A stretch of 64,000 nt of DNA. It comes from Silene latifolia. Its lineage: Eukaryota > Streptophyta > Magnoliopsida > Caryophyllales > Caryophyllaceae. The stretch is taken from assembly GCF_048544455.1 (NCBI RefSeq), contig NC_133532.1:15440948-15504947 (forward strand). Reading direction: 5' to 3'. Positions 1-11,705 of this stretch are shown here, one piece after another. The first letter of the stretch is position 1; every line of letters starts with the position of its first letter. The translations under genes were made by a program, and so were the position numbers. Under the pieces are notes generated by a model. The model did not search any database. It was not told the DNA's origin and saw only the letters and a program-made list of their open reading frames with translations.

Positions 1-756
1 ATGCCCAATGCTTTTTATTTTTGCTCTTCTCAAAAGCTTAGGGTTGCATGGCTAGAAGGTAGTCTTTCATCATTATGTTTTCCACTATTATGAAAACACA
101 ATATTAACCCCATACTCCTTCTAATTTCGGCATTTTCATAATAAAATGGATGGTCCATTTTATTTTGTCATTTGTCAATTTTGTCACATGTAACATGTTA
201 CATGACATGTCACAATGTAATGTATTTTTAACATATTAAAAATCAACATACTCATAAAATATGTCATTTACAAAATCGACTAGTAATTCGTAATTACTCG
301 TACCAAAAATGTTTCCAAATTATAAATTACAACATTCTGTATTTATAATAATTTATTCATTCCGTTTCAATTGTTTCTGTAAACAATGATTTCATCTAAG
401 TAATAAAACAATTCGATTACTTAGACCGTGTCTCATTTAATCATATTTACAATAAGATATGTAAATTATACTCACAAAATCATCCGTCAATTTTAAGCAA
501 TTTAATTAACTCGTATCGGTATACGATTAATTAAATAATCAATTAAGAGTATTTCCCTATAGGTATGACCTAAGGGGATCAACGGATCACCACCGCCGCA
601 CTACGTAATGTCAAACTCTAGTCAGCCAATCATTACCGATATGTGTGGACCAGTTGATTGTAAAATATTACATCCCACATGTATTCTTAAAATGAGATTT
701 AATAATGATATTTAAATCATGTGATTGCACTATTGTTGAGGACACATTTCCCAACA
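1..756 (-). mobile_element. Copia-like LTR end (minus strand), truncated by window edge
   Basis: This AT-rich stretch has no ORF of note. Its right end reads, on the minus strand, TGTTGGGAAATGTGTCCTC, the kind of start seen in many plant Ty1/copia LTRs. The boundary at 756 also falls where an exon of the neighbouring plus-strand ORF stops abruptly: only two exon bases (757-758) remain before a GT donor at 759. I infer that a copia-type element inserted into the antisense gene of element 1. The other end, PBS and target duplication lie outside the window, so the class rests on the terminal motif only. Confidence 0.5.
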
Positions 757-2239
757 CGGTATGAGGCCCCCCTTTGCTTTTATGCTTCGATATTTGAGCC
801 TCGGTTTACTTCTTTTGCTTAACTCCTGCTTTGTTTCTTGCAGATCGATTTGGCCGGGATCTATCTGTCTCCATCCTAAGCAAGTTGGGACTTGACCAGG
901 ACAGGAGAGTTGTTGAACTGCACCCTAAGGCCGCGCCGCGTGATCGCAAGCAGGCCCCGCACGAACTCATGGAGCAGGCGTTGAAATCAATGGACGTGGA
1001 GGCGACTCAAGCAGAGATTGGCGGTAACGTGCCGCGCCGAAAACCAAAAGCAACGTCTTCGGCGGCTACGACGTCAACTCCAACTCGATCTCCAATCCCC
1101 ATAGTCCAAAAAGATAAGGAGGTCGTCAATGTTGACGAGGACCTCACCGTTCTGGAGGGTCCTCCTTCACATAAGAGGAAAGAAGCAACGCCTGCTGCTG
1201 CTGTTACCGAGGCAGGGAAAGAGAAGGGGTCAGCCGGCCCTCAATCCAAGAAGGCTAGGACTGGTACGGATCTAACCCATGGCTCGGATTTAGCAGGTTC
1301 CTTATGCATTTCGATGACGAAGCTTTCGATATGTCGATGAATGTTGACATGGACGCTTTGTCTGGGTTTTTTCTAGATCAACCGTCGCCAGCTGTTGTTT
1401 TCACCGAACGGCAATTGGAGAAGCAGCCTGTGCAGATGCGCGACAAAAATGTCGCCGCCGACTCCTCGTCTGAGAAGGCTTCCTTCGTTCAGCTCAGGGC
1501 GGACGACATTAGGTTGGCCAAAAGGCTGGTGAAGTGGGCTGAAGTTGCCGGCACTCATCTTATCGAGCAAGAAAAGCTCGTGGCTCAAACTGCCCCTACG
1601 CTCAAACGGCTTAGGCTTGAGCTTGCCGCTTCTAGGGAGTAGGCCGAGAAGGCGAAGCAGGACTTCCTCGCTGAGCGAAAGCTTAAGGAGGACGCTAAGA
1701 AGGTGGTCCTGGCCGAGAGTGCTAAGGTAGAGTCCGCGTTGGCTGATGCCGCTAAGTTGCGGGAGGAGAGAAACAAACTTGAGGGCGGTGATAAGGCCAT
1801 GGTTGAGTAGAGGGAAAGATGGAAGACCCTACATTTGGCCGAGGCGAAGGAACATAAGGGCACAAAGGCTATCCTTGCTCAGAGGGAGAAGGATATTGAG
1901 CTGCTGAAAACCGTCATCATCCCTGAAATGTGTGCCCGGTACCGGGACCAAGCTGAAGATGCTACAAGGGATGCGATCAAGGAGCTCCTTCCTGAAGGCA
2001 CTTTTCCGTGGCAAGATTTTGAAAGACTTCTGGATGAGAAGGCGGCTGCTGAGGAGGCGAAGGCCGCGGCCGAGGCGAAGGCGGCGAAGGCTGCTCAGGA
2101 AGCTGCGGCCAAGGCGGCCCATGATGCTAAGGTGAAGGAGGCTAGAGAGGAGGCTGAGAAGGCAAAGGCACGTGACGCTGCCAAGTCGTCCTCTGGGCCG
2201 TCCACCGACGGTGATGCTGCTGTTGCTGCCGGTGGCTAG
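757..2239 (+). pseudogene. Decayed antisense coiled-coil ORF of Tat element 1
   Basis: This is the extra ORF that lies downstream of pol and faces it. An 85-bp intron (GT at 759, TTGCAG ending at 843) precedes a coding stretch in one frame to about 1300. A one-base shift then moves the reading to a second frame that runs to 2239 with in-frame TAG codons near 1640 and 1808. The C-terminal third is rich in Ala, Lys and Glu heptads (EEAKAAAEAKAAKAAQEAA) and should form a coiled coil. Tat-lineage gypsy elements (Grande, Retand, Ogre relatives) are known for antisense ORFs at this place, and I assign it on position. No enzyme motif is visible. The 5' part was cut off by the LTR at 1-756. Confidence 0.55.
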
Positions 2240-2499
2240 CGGCAACAAGCATTGGTAGACGGGCGGTCGTCACCAGATTCATCTGGCCCTTCGGACAGCT
2301 TCAGCTGTTCGGGGGTCCAACTTTTAAGCCTTTCCTCCCTGCCATCCTTTTGGCGCTTCATGTCTTAATGTTGTAATTTTTGTTGTTCCTTCTTTTTTGT
2401 TAAACTTTGGTAGGTTGAGCTTAGGCTATCCCTATGGGGACGGTCGTCGACTTTATTTTGTCTCACTTGTAAACATTTTCAATGAAGTTTGTTTATTTG

Positions 2500-3110
2500 C
2501 CTTCGGCTTGGCCGAAGCTTTGATCTCATCCTCCATTCAGTTGTCTTCTTACGTTTTTAAACATATTGAGCGCTTTTTTTTTTTTTTTTTTTTTTTTACC
2601 TTCGGCTTGGCCGAGGCAATTAGATTGCGTATCTCAACTGTACTTAAACGTTTTTAGCATATTGGTCGTGTCCTCTGCTGCACCTGAACAGGCCGAGGTA
2701 GCAAGATTCACGTTTCCCAATTTGCTCAGCAACATGTTGGCATGTCGGTCGCTTCCTCCTCCGCTCTCGGTCTGGCCGGGGCGGTCAGATTTGCGCTTCC
2801 CAACTGCTGTTGTAAACATGTTAGCATATCGGTCGTTTCCCCCGTCACTCCCGGCTTTGGCCGAGGCAATCGAGGTTACGGCTCGACTGCATTCATATCT
2901 ATAGACATATTGATCGCTTCCTCTGCCACTCCCGGATTGGCCGAGGCAGTCAGATTTGCGTTTCTCAACTGTACTTATACGTTCTTAAGCATGTTGGTTG
3001 CTTTCGCGAGTATCAACTGCATTTGTAGTGACTGTCCGGCTTTGGCCGTGGCGTCTACTTTGGTACGACTACGAGGGGACAAGCATTTCGATGGAAACTT
3101 GGATCACTTT
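2500..3110. repeat. Diverged tandem array, about 85-bp unit
   Basis: About seven units begin with variants of TTGGCCGAGGCA (near 2510, 2608, 2693, 2775, 2861, 2940 and 3045). Each runs through a segment resembling CAACTGTACTTAAACG and a TTGGTCGCTTCC-like end. A T(20) run interrupts the first units. The array sits between the antisense ORF and the end of pol. In Tat-lineage elements this 3' region is known to hold variable tandem subrepeats. Short ORFs across the array are repeat translations, not genes. Confidence 0.6.
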
Positions 3111-3166
3111 TCATAAGATATAATCACGCGTTGGGGTGCCCACAACAGTCTTGGACACCTCCGCCG

Positions 3167-4401
3167 CTATACGAAATATTTCCTAAGGTTGTCTGTGTTC
3201 CAATGGCTCATTAGAGGCACACCCTCCATGTCTGTCAGCCGGTATGTCCCCGGCCCCATTTCTTCAACCACCCTGTAGGGTCCCTCCCATTTGGCCGTCA
3301 TCTTACCATGGATGTTTCCTTTGTTGGTTGCGGCCGACTTTCTCAGGACTAGATCTCCTACTCTCAAGTCCCTTTTGTGGACCCTACGGTTGTAGGCTCT
3401 TCTCATTCGGTTTTGATATACTGCCAAGTTGAGCCGCGCCGTATCTCGACTTTCTTCGACCAGGTCTAGGGAGGCTCTCATGCCTTCTTCATTTTCGACT
3501 GGGTTAAAGGTTTGCGTTCGAATGTCGGCACCGCTGCTTCAATTGGCAGGACGGCCTCAGACCCATAGACTAGGTGGAATGGACTGTACCCTGTTGCTTC
3601 TTTCTCCGTGGTTTGAAGGGACCACAGGACGCCGGGTAGTTCATCGGCCCATCTTCCCTTTAGATCTTCAACCTTCTTCTTCAACCCGTTCAGTATTGTT
3701 TTATTAGCTGCCTCCGCCTGCCCGTTGCTCTGAGGGTGGCAGACGGAGGAGTATGCAAATTTGATACCGAGCTCTTCCAACCAATTCATCACCATGTCGC
3801 TCCAAAACTCCCGGCCGTGGTCAAATACAATGACTTGGGGTAACCCAAAACGAGTTATGATGTTCTCCCAAACCACCTTTCTTACGGCCCCCGTGGTTTT
3901 GGCAGGTACCGCGACAGCCTCGACCCATTTGGTAAAGTAGTCAACGGCGACAATCAGGTACTTCCTTCCTCCGGAGGCCGTCGGAAATGGTCCTAATAAA
4001 TCCATCCCCCACTGTGCAAATGGTAGGGGATTAAGTACCGGTTGCAGGTCTCGGGAAGGTGCATGTATTACCGGAGCATGCATCTGACAATTCTTGCACT
4101 TCTTGGCTTTTGCCCTGGAATTTTCAGCATGGTAGGCCAGAAGTAGCCGGCTCGGAGAGCTTTGTGGGCTAGCGTTCTCGCCCCCATGTGATGTCCGCAG
4201 ATGCCTTCGTGAATCTCTATCAGTATAAGCTCCGCGTCGGCTGGGCCGAGACATTTCAAGAGTGGTCTTATTACGGACCTTCTGTACAATTCTCCTTCGA
4301 ACACTAAGTACCTTACAGCGATCCTTCTTATCTTCTGAGACAGACTGCGGTCCTCCGGCAACTCTTTTGTCAGCTTGTATTTCATTATCGGAGTCATCCA
4401 C
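3167..4401 (-). pseudogene. Integrase of element 1 (frameshifted)
   Basis: Integrase splices retrotransposon cDNA into the host chromosome. The zinc-binding HHCC module is split between this ORF (KCKNCQ) and the preceding one (EIHEGICGHHMG). The catalytic core shows the first Asp in WGMDLLGPFP. The second Asp is in VIVFDHGREF and the Glu in NGQAEAANK, giving the D-D-E set. The C-terminal domain lies in another frame (3167-3481) with KWEGPYRVVEEMGPGTYRL, the GPY/F module of plant gypsy integrases. At least two one-base shifts separate these parts (near 4100-4400 and near 3480). The order after RNase H is normal for Ty3/gypsy. Confidence 0.85.
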
Positions 4402-4883
4402 GTCGTCTCGGCTTCGATGTCGCCCACCACGCCGACGGTCTCAGTGATGCTTTTAGCATTTCGATATCCACCAAAGACGGTTCGACCGACATTTTTGATG
4501 CTTGAAGCGGCAAGTTTTGAGAGAGCGTCGGCTCGGTTGTTCTCGGACACTGGGATGCACTGTATTTGGAAAGATTTCAATTTTGAGGTGCCAGCTTTTA
4601 CCCTCTCTAGGTACTTTACCATCCCATCGTCTCGAGTCTCATACTCTCCTCGGATTTGATTAGTCACTAAGAGCGAGTCTGTTTTCAACACAATATGCTC
4701 CGCCCCGGCAGCTCTAGCTAACTCGACTCCAGTTATCACCGCCTCATATTCGGATTCGTTATTTGAGGCCGAGAAGGTAAACTTCAAGGCGTACTCAAAC
4801 TCGTTTGCGTTAGGGCTGATGATAAGGATGCCGGCTCCTGAGCTGTTCGCCGTGGAGGACCCGTCGGTATACACTTCCCACAC
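4068..4883 (-). pseudogene. Archaeal-type RNase H (aRNH) domain of element 1
   Basis: The domain starts with VYTDGSSTANSSGAGILI and continues with NNESEYEAVITGVELA, LKTDSLLVTNQI and ENNRADALSKLA. These are the ordered acidic motifs (D, E, D, D) of a type-I RNase H. It lies downstream of the ordinary gypsy RNase H, so this pol carried two RNase H domains, the arrangement known from the Tat lineage. The reading then enters the integrase zinc-finger region (GICGHHMG) before going out of frame near 4100. It is out of frame with the RT ORF upstream, by an indel near 4880. Confidence 0.8.
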
Positions 4884-6696
4884 GCCGGGATGTGATTCTT
4901 ATTGATACGTGCACTCGGCCAGAAAGTCTGCAAGCGCTTGCCCCTTTATCGAAGGCCTCGGCTTGTACTGAATGCCAAAGCCGGAGAGCTCCACTGCCCA
5001 TTTGATAAGTCTGCCAGATTTTTCGAATTTTTCTAATGCTTTCTCCAATGGCTGGTCGGTTAAGACCGTCACGGGATGTGCATCGAAGTAGGGTTTCAGC
5101 TTCCTTGCGGCAACGACGACGGCGAGGGCTGCCTTTTCGATTAGTGGGTAATTTTTTCGGCCGGCAGTGTATGGCTGATAAATTAAATTGGGTATTGCTT
5201 TGCTTATTTTCTTCTCGACGATTACGAGACCGACCGTGGCCGAGGTAATCGCTAAGTATAGATATAGCGTCTCCCCGGCGTCGGCACTTTGGACGGGGTC
5301 GGCGGTGTCGAAGGTGGGCTTTCAGCTGCCTGAAAGCCGTGCTCTGTTCCTCCCCCCAGCTAAAGTTTTTATTCCCCTTCAGCACTTTGAAGAACGGAGT
5401 GCTCTTGTTGGCCGACCGAGAGATGAAGCGGGCGAGAGCCGCCATCCTTCCGATCAGCGTCATAACCTCTTTTCGATTTCTCGGCTCCGGTAGGTCTAGT
5501 ATTGCTTTGACTTTCTCCGGATTGGCATCAATTCCCCTGGCGCTGACAAGCACGCCGAGGAACTTGCCGGCCCGGACACCGAAGTTACATTTCTTTGGGT
5601 TAAGCTTCATTTCATATTTCCTTAGTGAACAAAATGTCTCCCCTAAATCGGCTAAGTGCTCGCTGTCAGACTTGCTTTTTACAATAGCATCGTCGACGTA
5701 AGCCTCAATGTTTCGTCCTTTTTGATTTTGGAACACTTTGTCCACCAACCTAGTGTAAGTTGCTCCAGCATTCTTCAAACCGAACGGCATCATTTTATAC
5801 ATGAATGTGCCGTGACTGGTGATGAATACGCATTTAGGCATATCTTCCTCGGCCATAAATACCTGATGATACCCTGAGAAGGCGTCTAGCAGGCTTAGCA
5901 TAGTGTAGCATGCCGTGGCGTCAATTAAACTATCTATTCGAGGCAAGGGATAACAATCTTTAGGGCACGCTTTATTAAGATTGGTAAAATCAACACACAT
6001 CCTCCACGCCCCTGACGATTTCCTCACCATTACAACATTTGCTAGCCACTCAGGGTAAGTACAAGGCATGATAAAGCCCGCCGCTAATAATTTGTCTATT
6101 TCAGCTTTGATGGCCTCATCCTTCTCGGCCGAGGAGTTCCTCATCTTCTGCTTGACCGGCCGAGCGGTGGAGAGTACGTTCAGCTTGTGAACGATCACCT
6201 CCCGGCTCACGCCTGGCATCTCGGCAGCTGAGTATGCGAAGACATCTTTGTTCTTCCTCAGTAGGTCTAGGAGATTAGCTCTGAATTTTGGCTCCAGGTC
6301 GACACCGACAGTTACGGTGCGCCCTGGGTCAATTTCCACTTCCTCAGTCTCGGCTCTTTCGACCATGCCGACATCAGTATTCTTCGGTTCACCCTCCTGC
6401 TGCAAGGATGAGCTCTTCCCTTTCTCCGATTTCTTCGCCACTTTGAGGGATTGCATGTTGCACCCCCTGGCAGACACTTGGATATTGACTATTTCATCTT
6501 TCTCGTCCTTTGAGACGAGCTTTTGTGCTTCCCCCCTGTCCGAGACGTACATCAATGTCAGGGCCCGGATGGACATCACTGCATCGGCCTCACTCAAAGT
6601 GACCTGGCCTATGAGAACATTGTAAGCAGACGAACCATCGATAACCACGAACTCAGATAAAACATTTTTAGCCGCATCCGCTTGGCCGAACATCAC
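4810..6696 (-). pseudogene. Reverse transcriptase and first RNase H of element 1
   Basis: The N-terminal part is the end of the protease region (AYNVLIGQVTLSEADAV). RT follows with ARPVKQKMR, the fingers motif WRMCVDFTNLNKACPKD, MMPFGLKNAGATYTRLV and the catalytic YVDD in AYVDDAIVKSK. The thumb and connection region include FLGVLVSARGIDANPEK. After about 5350 the annotated frame turns into unrelated, basic, low-quality protein. In the alternative minus frame the same DNA reads as gypsy RNase H, ending in a motif like KGQALADFLAE near 4910. One indel near 5360 therefore breaks pol inside the first RNase H. Confidence 0.85.
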
Positions 6697-6753
6697 CGTG
6701 ATCTGATTGACCCTGGGGGTACAGGCCCCGAAGGAGAGAAGTCGTATAGCGGG

Positions 6754-7080
6754 TTAATGCGGGGGCTCGGGTCTCCAATCTTGACCGAGATTAAGAAAGC
6801 ACTCCACGAACATGATGTTCGTGTAGGCGCCTGTGTCAATCAGGCACCTTTTGACCAAGTGGTTGGCTATATCCAGGTGGACTACAAGCGGGTCGCTGTG
6901 CGGGGCGACGACTCCCTCGTAGTCCTTCTTTCCAATGGTTATATCGGGGATGGTGGAAGCGGGGATCGCTGTTTTAGGCACAAAGTTGATGGCTTGGTAT
7001 AACTCATTTAGGTGTCGTTTGTGCCCATTAGCTGACCCACCGTTCTCGTTTCCCCCGATGACAACCTGGATTACTCCCAT
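6754..7080 (-). pseudogene. Aspartic protease segment of element 1
   Basis: This retroviral-type protease segment contains the catalytic motif CLIDTGAYTNIMFVE (D-T-G-A). It is in frame with the RT ORF that starts at 6696, but a TAA codon at 6754-6756 separates them. If the stop is a point mutation, PR and RT were one polyprotein, as is normal for gypsy elements. The upstream zinc-knuckle segment is in another frame. Confidence 0.75.
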
Positions 7081-7099
7081 CCGTTGGAAAACTGATTTT

Positions 7100-8073
7100 C
7101 TATTCGCCCCGTCGGCGCTTGTTCCTGGGCCTCCGGCTACATACTTTTGAGGCCCCCTTTCGGATTAGCTCTTCGATGGCGTTCCTTAGATGTCGACAGT
7201 TGTCAGTTTTATGGCCGGTGTGGCCGTGGTACTCGCAAAACTGGCTTGTGTCACCGTCCCCCTCGCCTTGGGGGGCTTTGCCCACTTCTGTCCATCATTC
7301 TTGCTTAGGGTAAAGACCTCGGCTGGAGAGGCGACCAGGGGGGTGAGACTACTGTACCGCTTCTGGCGCCCGCCGAGTGCTGTTTCCTATTAGATCTCTC
7401 AGGCCGTGACCTATTCCCGTCACGGCGACCTTCATCTATGTTGTCCCGGCGGCTCTTCCTCTCTGGGTGCCCAGCTTCACTGTGGCCTACCCAGGTTTTG
7501 TGATAGTCTTCCACCTTTACGGCTCGGTCGGCCATCTTTCTGGCGGAGTCTAAGTTGAGGTCTTCGCACTTGATCAGCTCGTTTTTGAACTCGCCTTTCG
7601 GGAGGCCTTTCATCAGCGCGAAGGCCGCCAGTTCGGTGTTCAGCTCACGGATCTGCTGAACCTTAGCGTCGAATCTTTTCACGTAGCTTCGGAGGGACTC
7701 GTCCTCCCCCTGTCGGATAGTTAGGAGATCTGATGTTTCCACGGCCCTTCTCTTGTTGCAAGCATACTGGGCTATGAAATTGTCTCTCAGGTCGGCATAA
7801 CAGTATACCGAGCCATTAGGTAGCCCCTTGTACCAACTCTGAGCCATCCCATGCAGGGTCGTTGGGAAGACTCGGCACCACACCTCATCAGGCTGCTCCC
7901 ATACCGACATGTACGACTCGAAAGCCTCGGCATGGTCGGTCGGGTCGCTATCCCCTTTGTATGATAAGGGCGGCAGCTTCAGCTTAGTCGGCACAGAGAT
8001 CTCGAGGACATAGGTGCTGAGGGGCTGTCTGACCACGTGTCGAATGACACGCGGCGATCGGCTCCTCGCAACC
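7100..8073 (-). pseudogene. Gag, C-terminal part, element 1
   Basis: Gag coats the genomic RNA in the particle. The Gag core is visible as PPLSYKGDSDPTDHAEAFES, followed by VWCRVFPTTLHGMAQSWYKG and LIRQ-like segments typical of the retrotransposon gag family. A separate frame at 7100-7285 holds FCEYHGHTGHKTDNC, the C-x2-H...C type knuckle seen in Tat gags. Translation upstream of 8073 (8074-8228) belongs to the LTR of element 2, so the apparent start there is false. The missing N-terminal part is at 27398-27917. Confidence 0.8.
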
Positions 8074-10450
8074 TGTGGACAGCGGGCCGCCCACGGGGGC
8101 GCTTGGTGAGAACGAAACAAGCGTTTGCATTTTGTATGGAGTCGCCACCAATTTTTGTGGGAAATTGGAACCGTTCGAATACCTCGTGTCATAACAAGAC
8201 ACAAAGTAGTGACATGAACACTAAGCAATCGTTACCCTTAGCATTCTATGTCTAGAATGACTCTCGTGGATGCCAATGAACACGGGTGCTCACGGAGATC
8301 TGGAGTAAGGGGTGAGGGTACGTATTAGGAAGCTCTTTTGATCGAACACCTAATCCCGCCCGCCTCGATAGCGGCCTCTACTAATGATTAGGGAAGTTGT
8401 CTATACTTGATATATCGTCGGCTATATGCATGCAATGCAACATCCAAGTTTTAATCCTAGCATGTGAAAATTAACTAAGTCGGTTGACACGTAATTAGCA
8501 TGCAATTGGGTCAAAGTAGGAATTTAAGGTTGATTTACATGTGAAAACATACAAATGATAAAAGAAATACGATAACTATAAATTACAATAACGAAAATTA
8601 CATTAATTACATTGGAATAGGCGATTTATGTCGAAAATACCTTTAAAACGGATGATTTGAGAAAAAGAATAAAAGAATTACGAACAGAACAGAAGTGATA
8701 TTACGGATAATAGTTAGTTAATACGTAATCTAATTAAATTATGTCAAGGCAGAAACGGAGTTCAGGGACAGAATTCAACCCGGAACAGGCGCAGCAGACG
8801 CTGCGTCTGTTCCTTGGCTCAGTTCTGGCTGTGAAGCCGTGATTGCAAGCCGTTAATGTCGATTGGTGATTTAAAGGATTAATTTAATTATTTACTCGGA
8901 TGAAAGTGATTAATAGGTTATTACATATGAATGATGGTCATGAAAACAGTAAAACATGAATGAGACGGATGCAAACGGATTAATTACATGATGGAATAAT
9001 GATGGAAGTGAAAAATATTAATGAGTCCTCTATTGAAATTAATTAACTAACATTAGATACGATGGATTAATGACGAATATGCGACGAATATGACAAAAAG
9101 ACAGATTAAACTATATCAAAGACGAATTCCAGAAACCCAATATGAACAAATTGAATCTCTACAACCCGGAATTGAATTTAATGACGAAAACCCGCAAATA
9201 TTGGATTAATTGGGATTTAAGTCGGATTTGATGAATTAAACATGTGAATGATGATAATTAATATACATGTGAAATTAATATGTTATCATGATGAAGAATA
9301 GACAAACGAATAAGCAAAAGAAGGATTTTGGATACGAACTTCAGAGGACAAACGAAGAAGAAAGGAAGCAGGAACTGCGGCAGCCTCACGAAGAGGCGCA
9401 GCAGAGGCGCGCTCCTTCAAGAGGCGCAGCGATTCTTTGCGTCCTTTCTCGACGGTTATCTACTGGAAATCCGCAAAAACAGGTTTTAACAAAGGGTTTT
9501 ATAAATCGGTTTTAACGGTATTTTCGACGTAAATCTTACAATTGATGATACGAAAAGTAAAATACAATAAATAAATAAGGATTATACACCCTCAGACTTA
9601 CATGTTGACGAAACTAGAAGGACTAAGATATCGATTAGTGATGCTCGACGCGAATGCAAAGAGAGTGCCCTCGTAAGAGGAAAACGATTAATTAATTAAG
9701 TTGATTGAGTGTAGTTGGTCAAATTGGTCGGTCATGCAACGGAGAGGCTGGTACCCGGAAAGATCCGAGCTTACGTGGTCGAAAGTTCAAGCACGTAGGC
9801 GCCAATAAGTAAGACCAAAGTCTAGAATGCAAAGGGAGAAGAGAAGGGCGGACACTCGCGTGAGAAATATGAGGAGCGAAGGCTCCTATTTATACTAATC
9901 ACGTGAAGGAATTAGGGTTTCGGAGACTCTTTGGAAGTGAATCTCGGAAAGATATGAGAAAGATACGAGGAACATGCAGAAAAGGGCCTGGGAAGAGGCG
10001 CAACAGCCACTGCGTCTCTTGGAAGAGGCGCAGCGCCTGCTGCGTCTATTCCCAGGAGGTTTCCTCCTGCTGAAGAAAGATTTCCGCGTTTGAGTTTTGG
10101 TAGGACGGAAATAATTCGATTATCTTATGAATATTACGGGATATTATTTACCAAAAGATAAAATTTGTGAAATATGGAATAGAAATATCCGGAACATTCC
10201 AGAACATTCTGACTCGGGATTTAACAGTTATCAGAAAATGAAGACGGTTTTTGACCCGGACTCCGAATGTACTCTAATTACAGCCAAAACGACCGTATCG
10301 GGACGTAGATGACAACCATGAGGTAGACATTAATATTTGAGCAATCACTTAACGATAATCTTACGAACTGTCACAAATCGTTCCGCGTATCAATCATGCG
10401 GCCCAATCATCACCGGGTGGTTTGCGGGAGGTGCGAAATGAGGTATCTCT
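8074..10450 (-). repeat. 3' LTR of element 2
   Basis: 2377 bp, matching 24986-27397 and 59062-61503 over its length. Its plus-strand start is TGTGGACAGCGGGCC. At its other end the sequence ATCTCT replaces the ATCTACA of the two sister LTRs. It carries GC-rich palindromic subrepeats at 8782-8813, 9391-9446 and 9989-10056, and a TATA box at 9887-9894. ORFs within it are translations of LTR sequence. Confidence 0.92.
9887..9905 (-). promoter_or_regulatory. LTR core promoter (G-box plus TATA), 3' LTR of element 2
   Basis: On the minus strand CACGTG (9900-9905) stands a few bases before TATAAATA (9894-9887), which fits a promoter driving element transcription. The same pair occurs at 26828-26846 and 60931-60949. 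Confidence 0.6.
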
Positions 10451-10464
10451 GAGCCCCACTTTGA
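10451..10464 (-). other. Polypurine tract of element 2
   Basis: The minus strand reads AAAGTGGGGCTC directly before the 3' LTR, a purine-rich plus-strand primer site. The sister copy at 61504 has GTGGGGGCTC followed by TGTAGATACC, which sets the LTR start. Confidence 0.7.
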
Positions 10465-11508
10465 CCGAGGCTTGGACAAGGCGAAAGTCAAAGTATAGCC
10501 ATCAGTCAATCGAAGATTACAACCTGACGACTATGGCGACGCGAGGCGGTTCAAGGGGTCTCGAACCAAGGACTGTCGTCGGGAACATTTTAGAGTCCGT
10601 CGACTATCGGGGAGGGTCGTTTAAAGTCCATTAGACTACGTAAGGAGGCTCGCCTTGACTATAAGAAGAGACCATACCTGAGACTTCTTCCTCGAGATGC
10701 TTCCGGAGTTGCGTAGGAGCTAAGGTTGAGCATGGGAGCTAAGGGTAAGACCTAAAGGGTATATAAGGATTGGTGCTAGGGTGTGGGACCCTAAAGGAAA
10801 GCATTGACGGGAAGGAGGCCTAAAGTAAGTTCAACTTAAAGGGTAAACCGGAGGTTGGGTATAGGAACTCTATTGGTTTGGGAGACTTGGAGGCTTATGA
10901 ACCTAAAAGGATTGGGATCCTATAGTTTAAAAAATCCTAATTTCGGGTTTATGAACCTAAGAAAGAAGGCTTTGGGTTTGGGAACTTCTGGAGAACGACA
11001 CCCTCGTCGAACTCCGCGGGAAACACGAAATATTGAAAGTAGCAGGACACGGTGGGAGCCGCTGGAGGAAAATGTTTGGATAATCTTGGGAAAATATTGA
11101 GTAGCGAGGACACTACTGGGACCGCTGCTGGAGGGAAAGATATGCATGGGTAGATGTCAATCCTCACGTCTTGAGAGAGACAGTGCGTCCGCTTACTCTC
11201 ACTGGAGACATAGTTGGGATTATTCTGCTTGTCATGAGAGGGAAAGTATATCCGCTTACTCTCGCTTGAGACATAATGAACGTGCGTCGAATTTTTGTAA
11301 ATAATTAAATGCTCATTGCGACAAGCAAAATGAGTCTTGGAAGGAATAAATAGTCTGCTGCTGGCTTGGAAATGCGAGCCGGAACGAAAGAAAATCATCG
11401 AACGGACCGAAAGAGTAAAATAGCATCTGGGAAGAGGCGCACCAAAGATGGGCCCACAAATAACGAACTTATAACGAATTTTTGAAAATTCGTATGGAGG
11501 GAACAAGA

Positions 11509-11572
11509 GGAAGAGGCACAGCAAGAGCTGCGTCTCTTAGAAGAGGCGCAGCGCCTGCTGCGTCTATTCCCC
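11509..11572. repeat. GC-rich palindromic pair upstream of cargo gene A
   Basis: Two adjacent units of the form AAGAGGCGCAGC..GCTGCGTCT. The same unit occurs three times per LTR and once upstream of gene B (15451-15514). In element 3 it lies at 62424-62488, again upstream of gene A. Confidence 0.75.
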
Positions 11573-11705
11573 AATTTGGCTTTCCTGCGTAAAAACGCGA
11601 AAATCAGAGGGATTGTTTCATTTGCATTCGAAACACAAATCACTCATTTCTCTCTCAAATCTTCACCATTTCCTCCAAGGTTTGATTCAAAAGCTTGCTT
11701 TAAAC

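Larger units (their letters stand above)
10451..11705. other. Non-coding 3' region of element 2, promoter side of cargo gene A
   Basis: No convincing gene. It contains short direct repeats (for example a segment with CCGCTTACTCTC occurring twice at 11160-11275, about 80 bp apart). A palindromic GC-rich cluster at 11509-11572 and a CT-rich leader (TTTCTCTCTCAAATC) lie just before the ATG of gene A at 11706. The corresponding region of element 3 (61504-62620) is closely similar with indels. Confidence 0.6.

Noticed and set aside
8074..8228. Apparent N-terminus of gag reading through 8228 on the minus strand
   Set aside because: This part is LTR sequence of element 2; the same translation appears at the other two LTR copies (24986 and 59062).
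8782..10056. CRISPR-like array from the spaced GAGGCGCAGC units
   Set aside because: Units are paired, imperfect palindromes at irregular distances in plant LTRs, with no spacer pattern and no cas genes.
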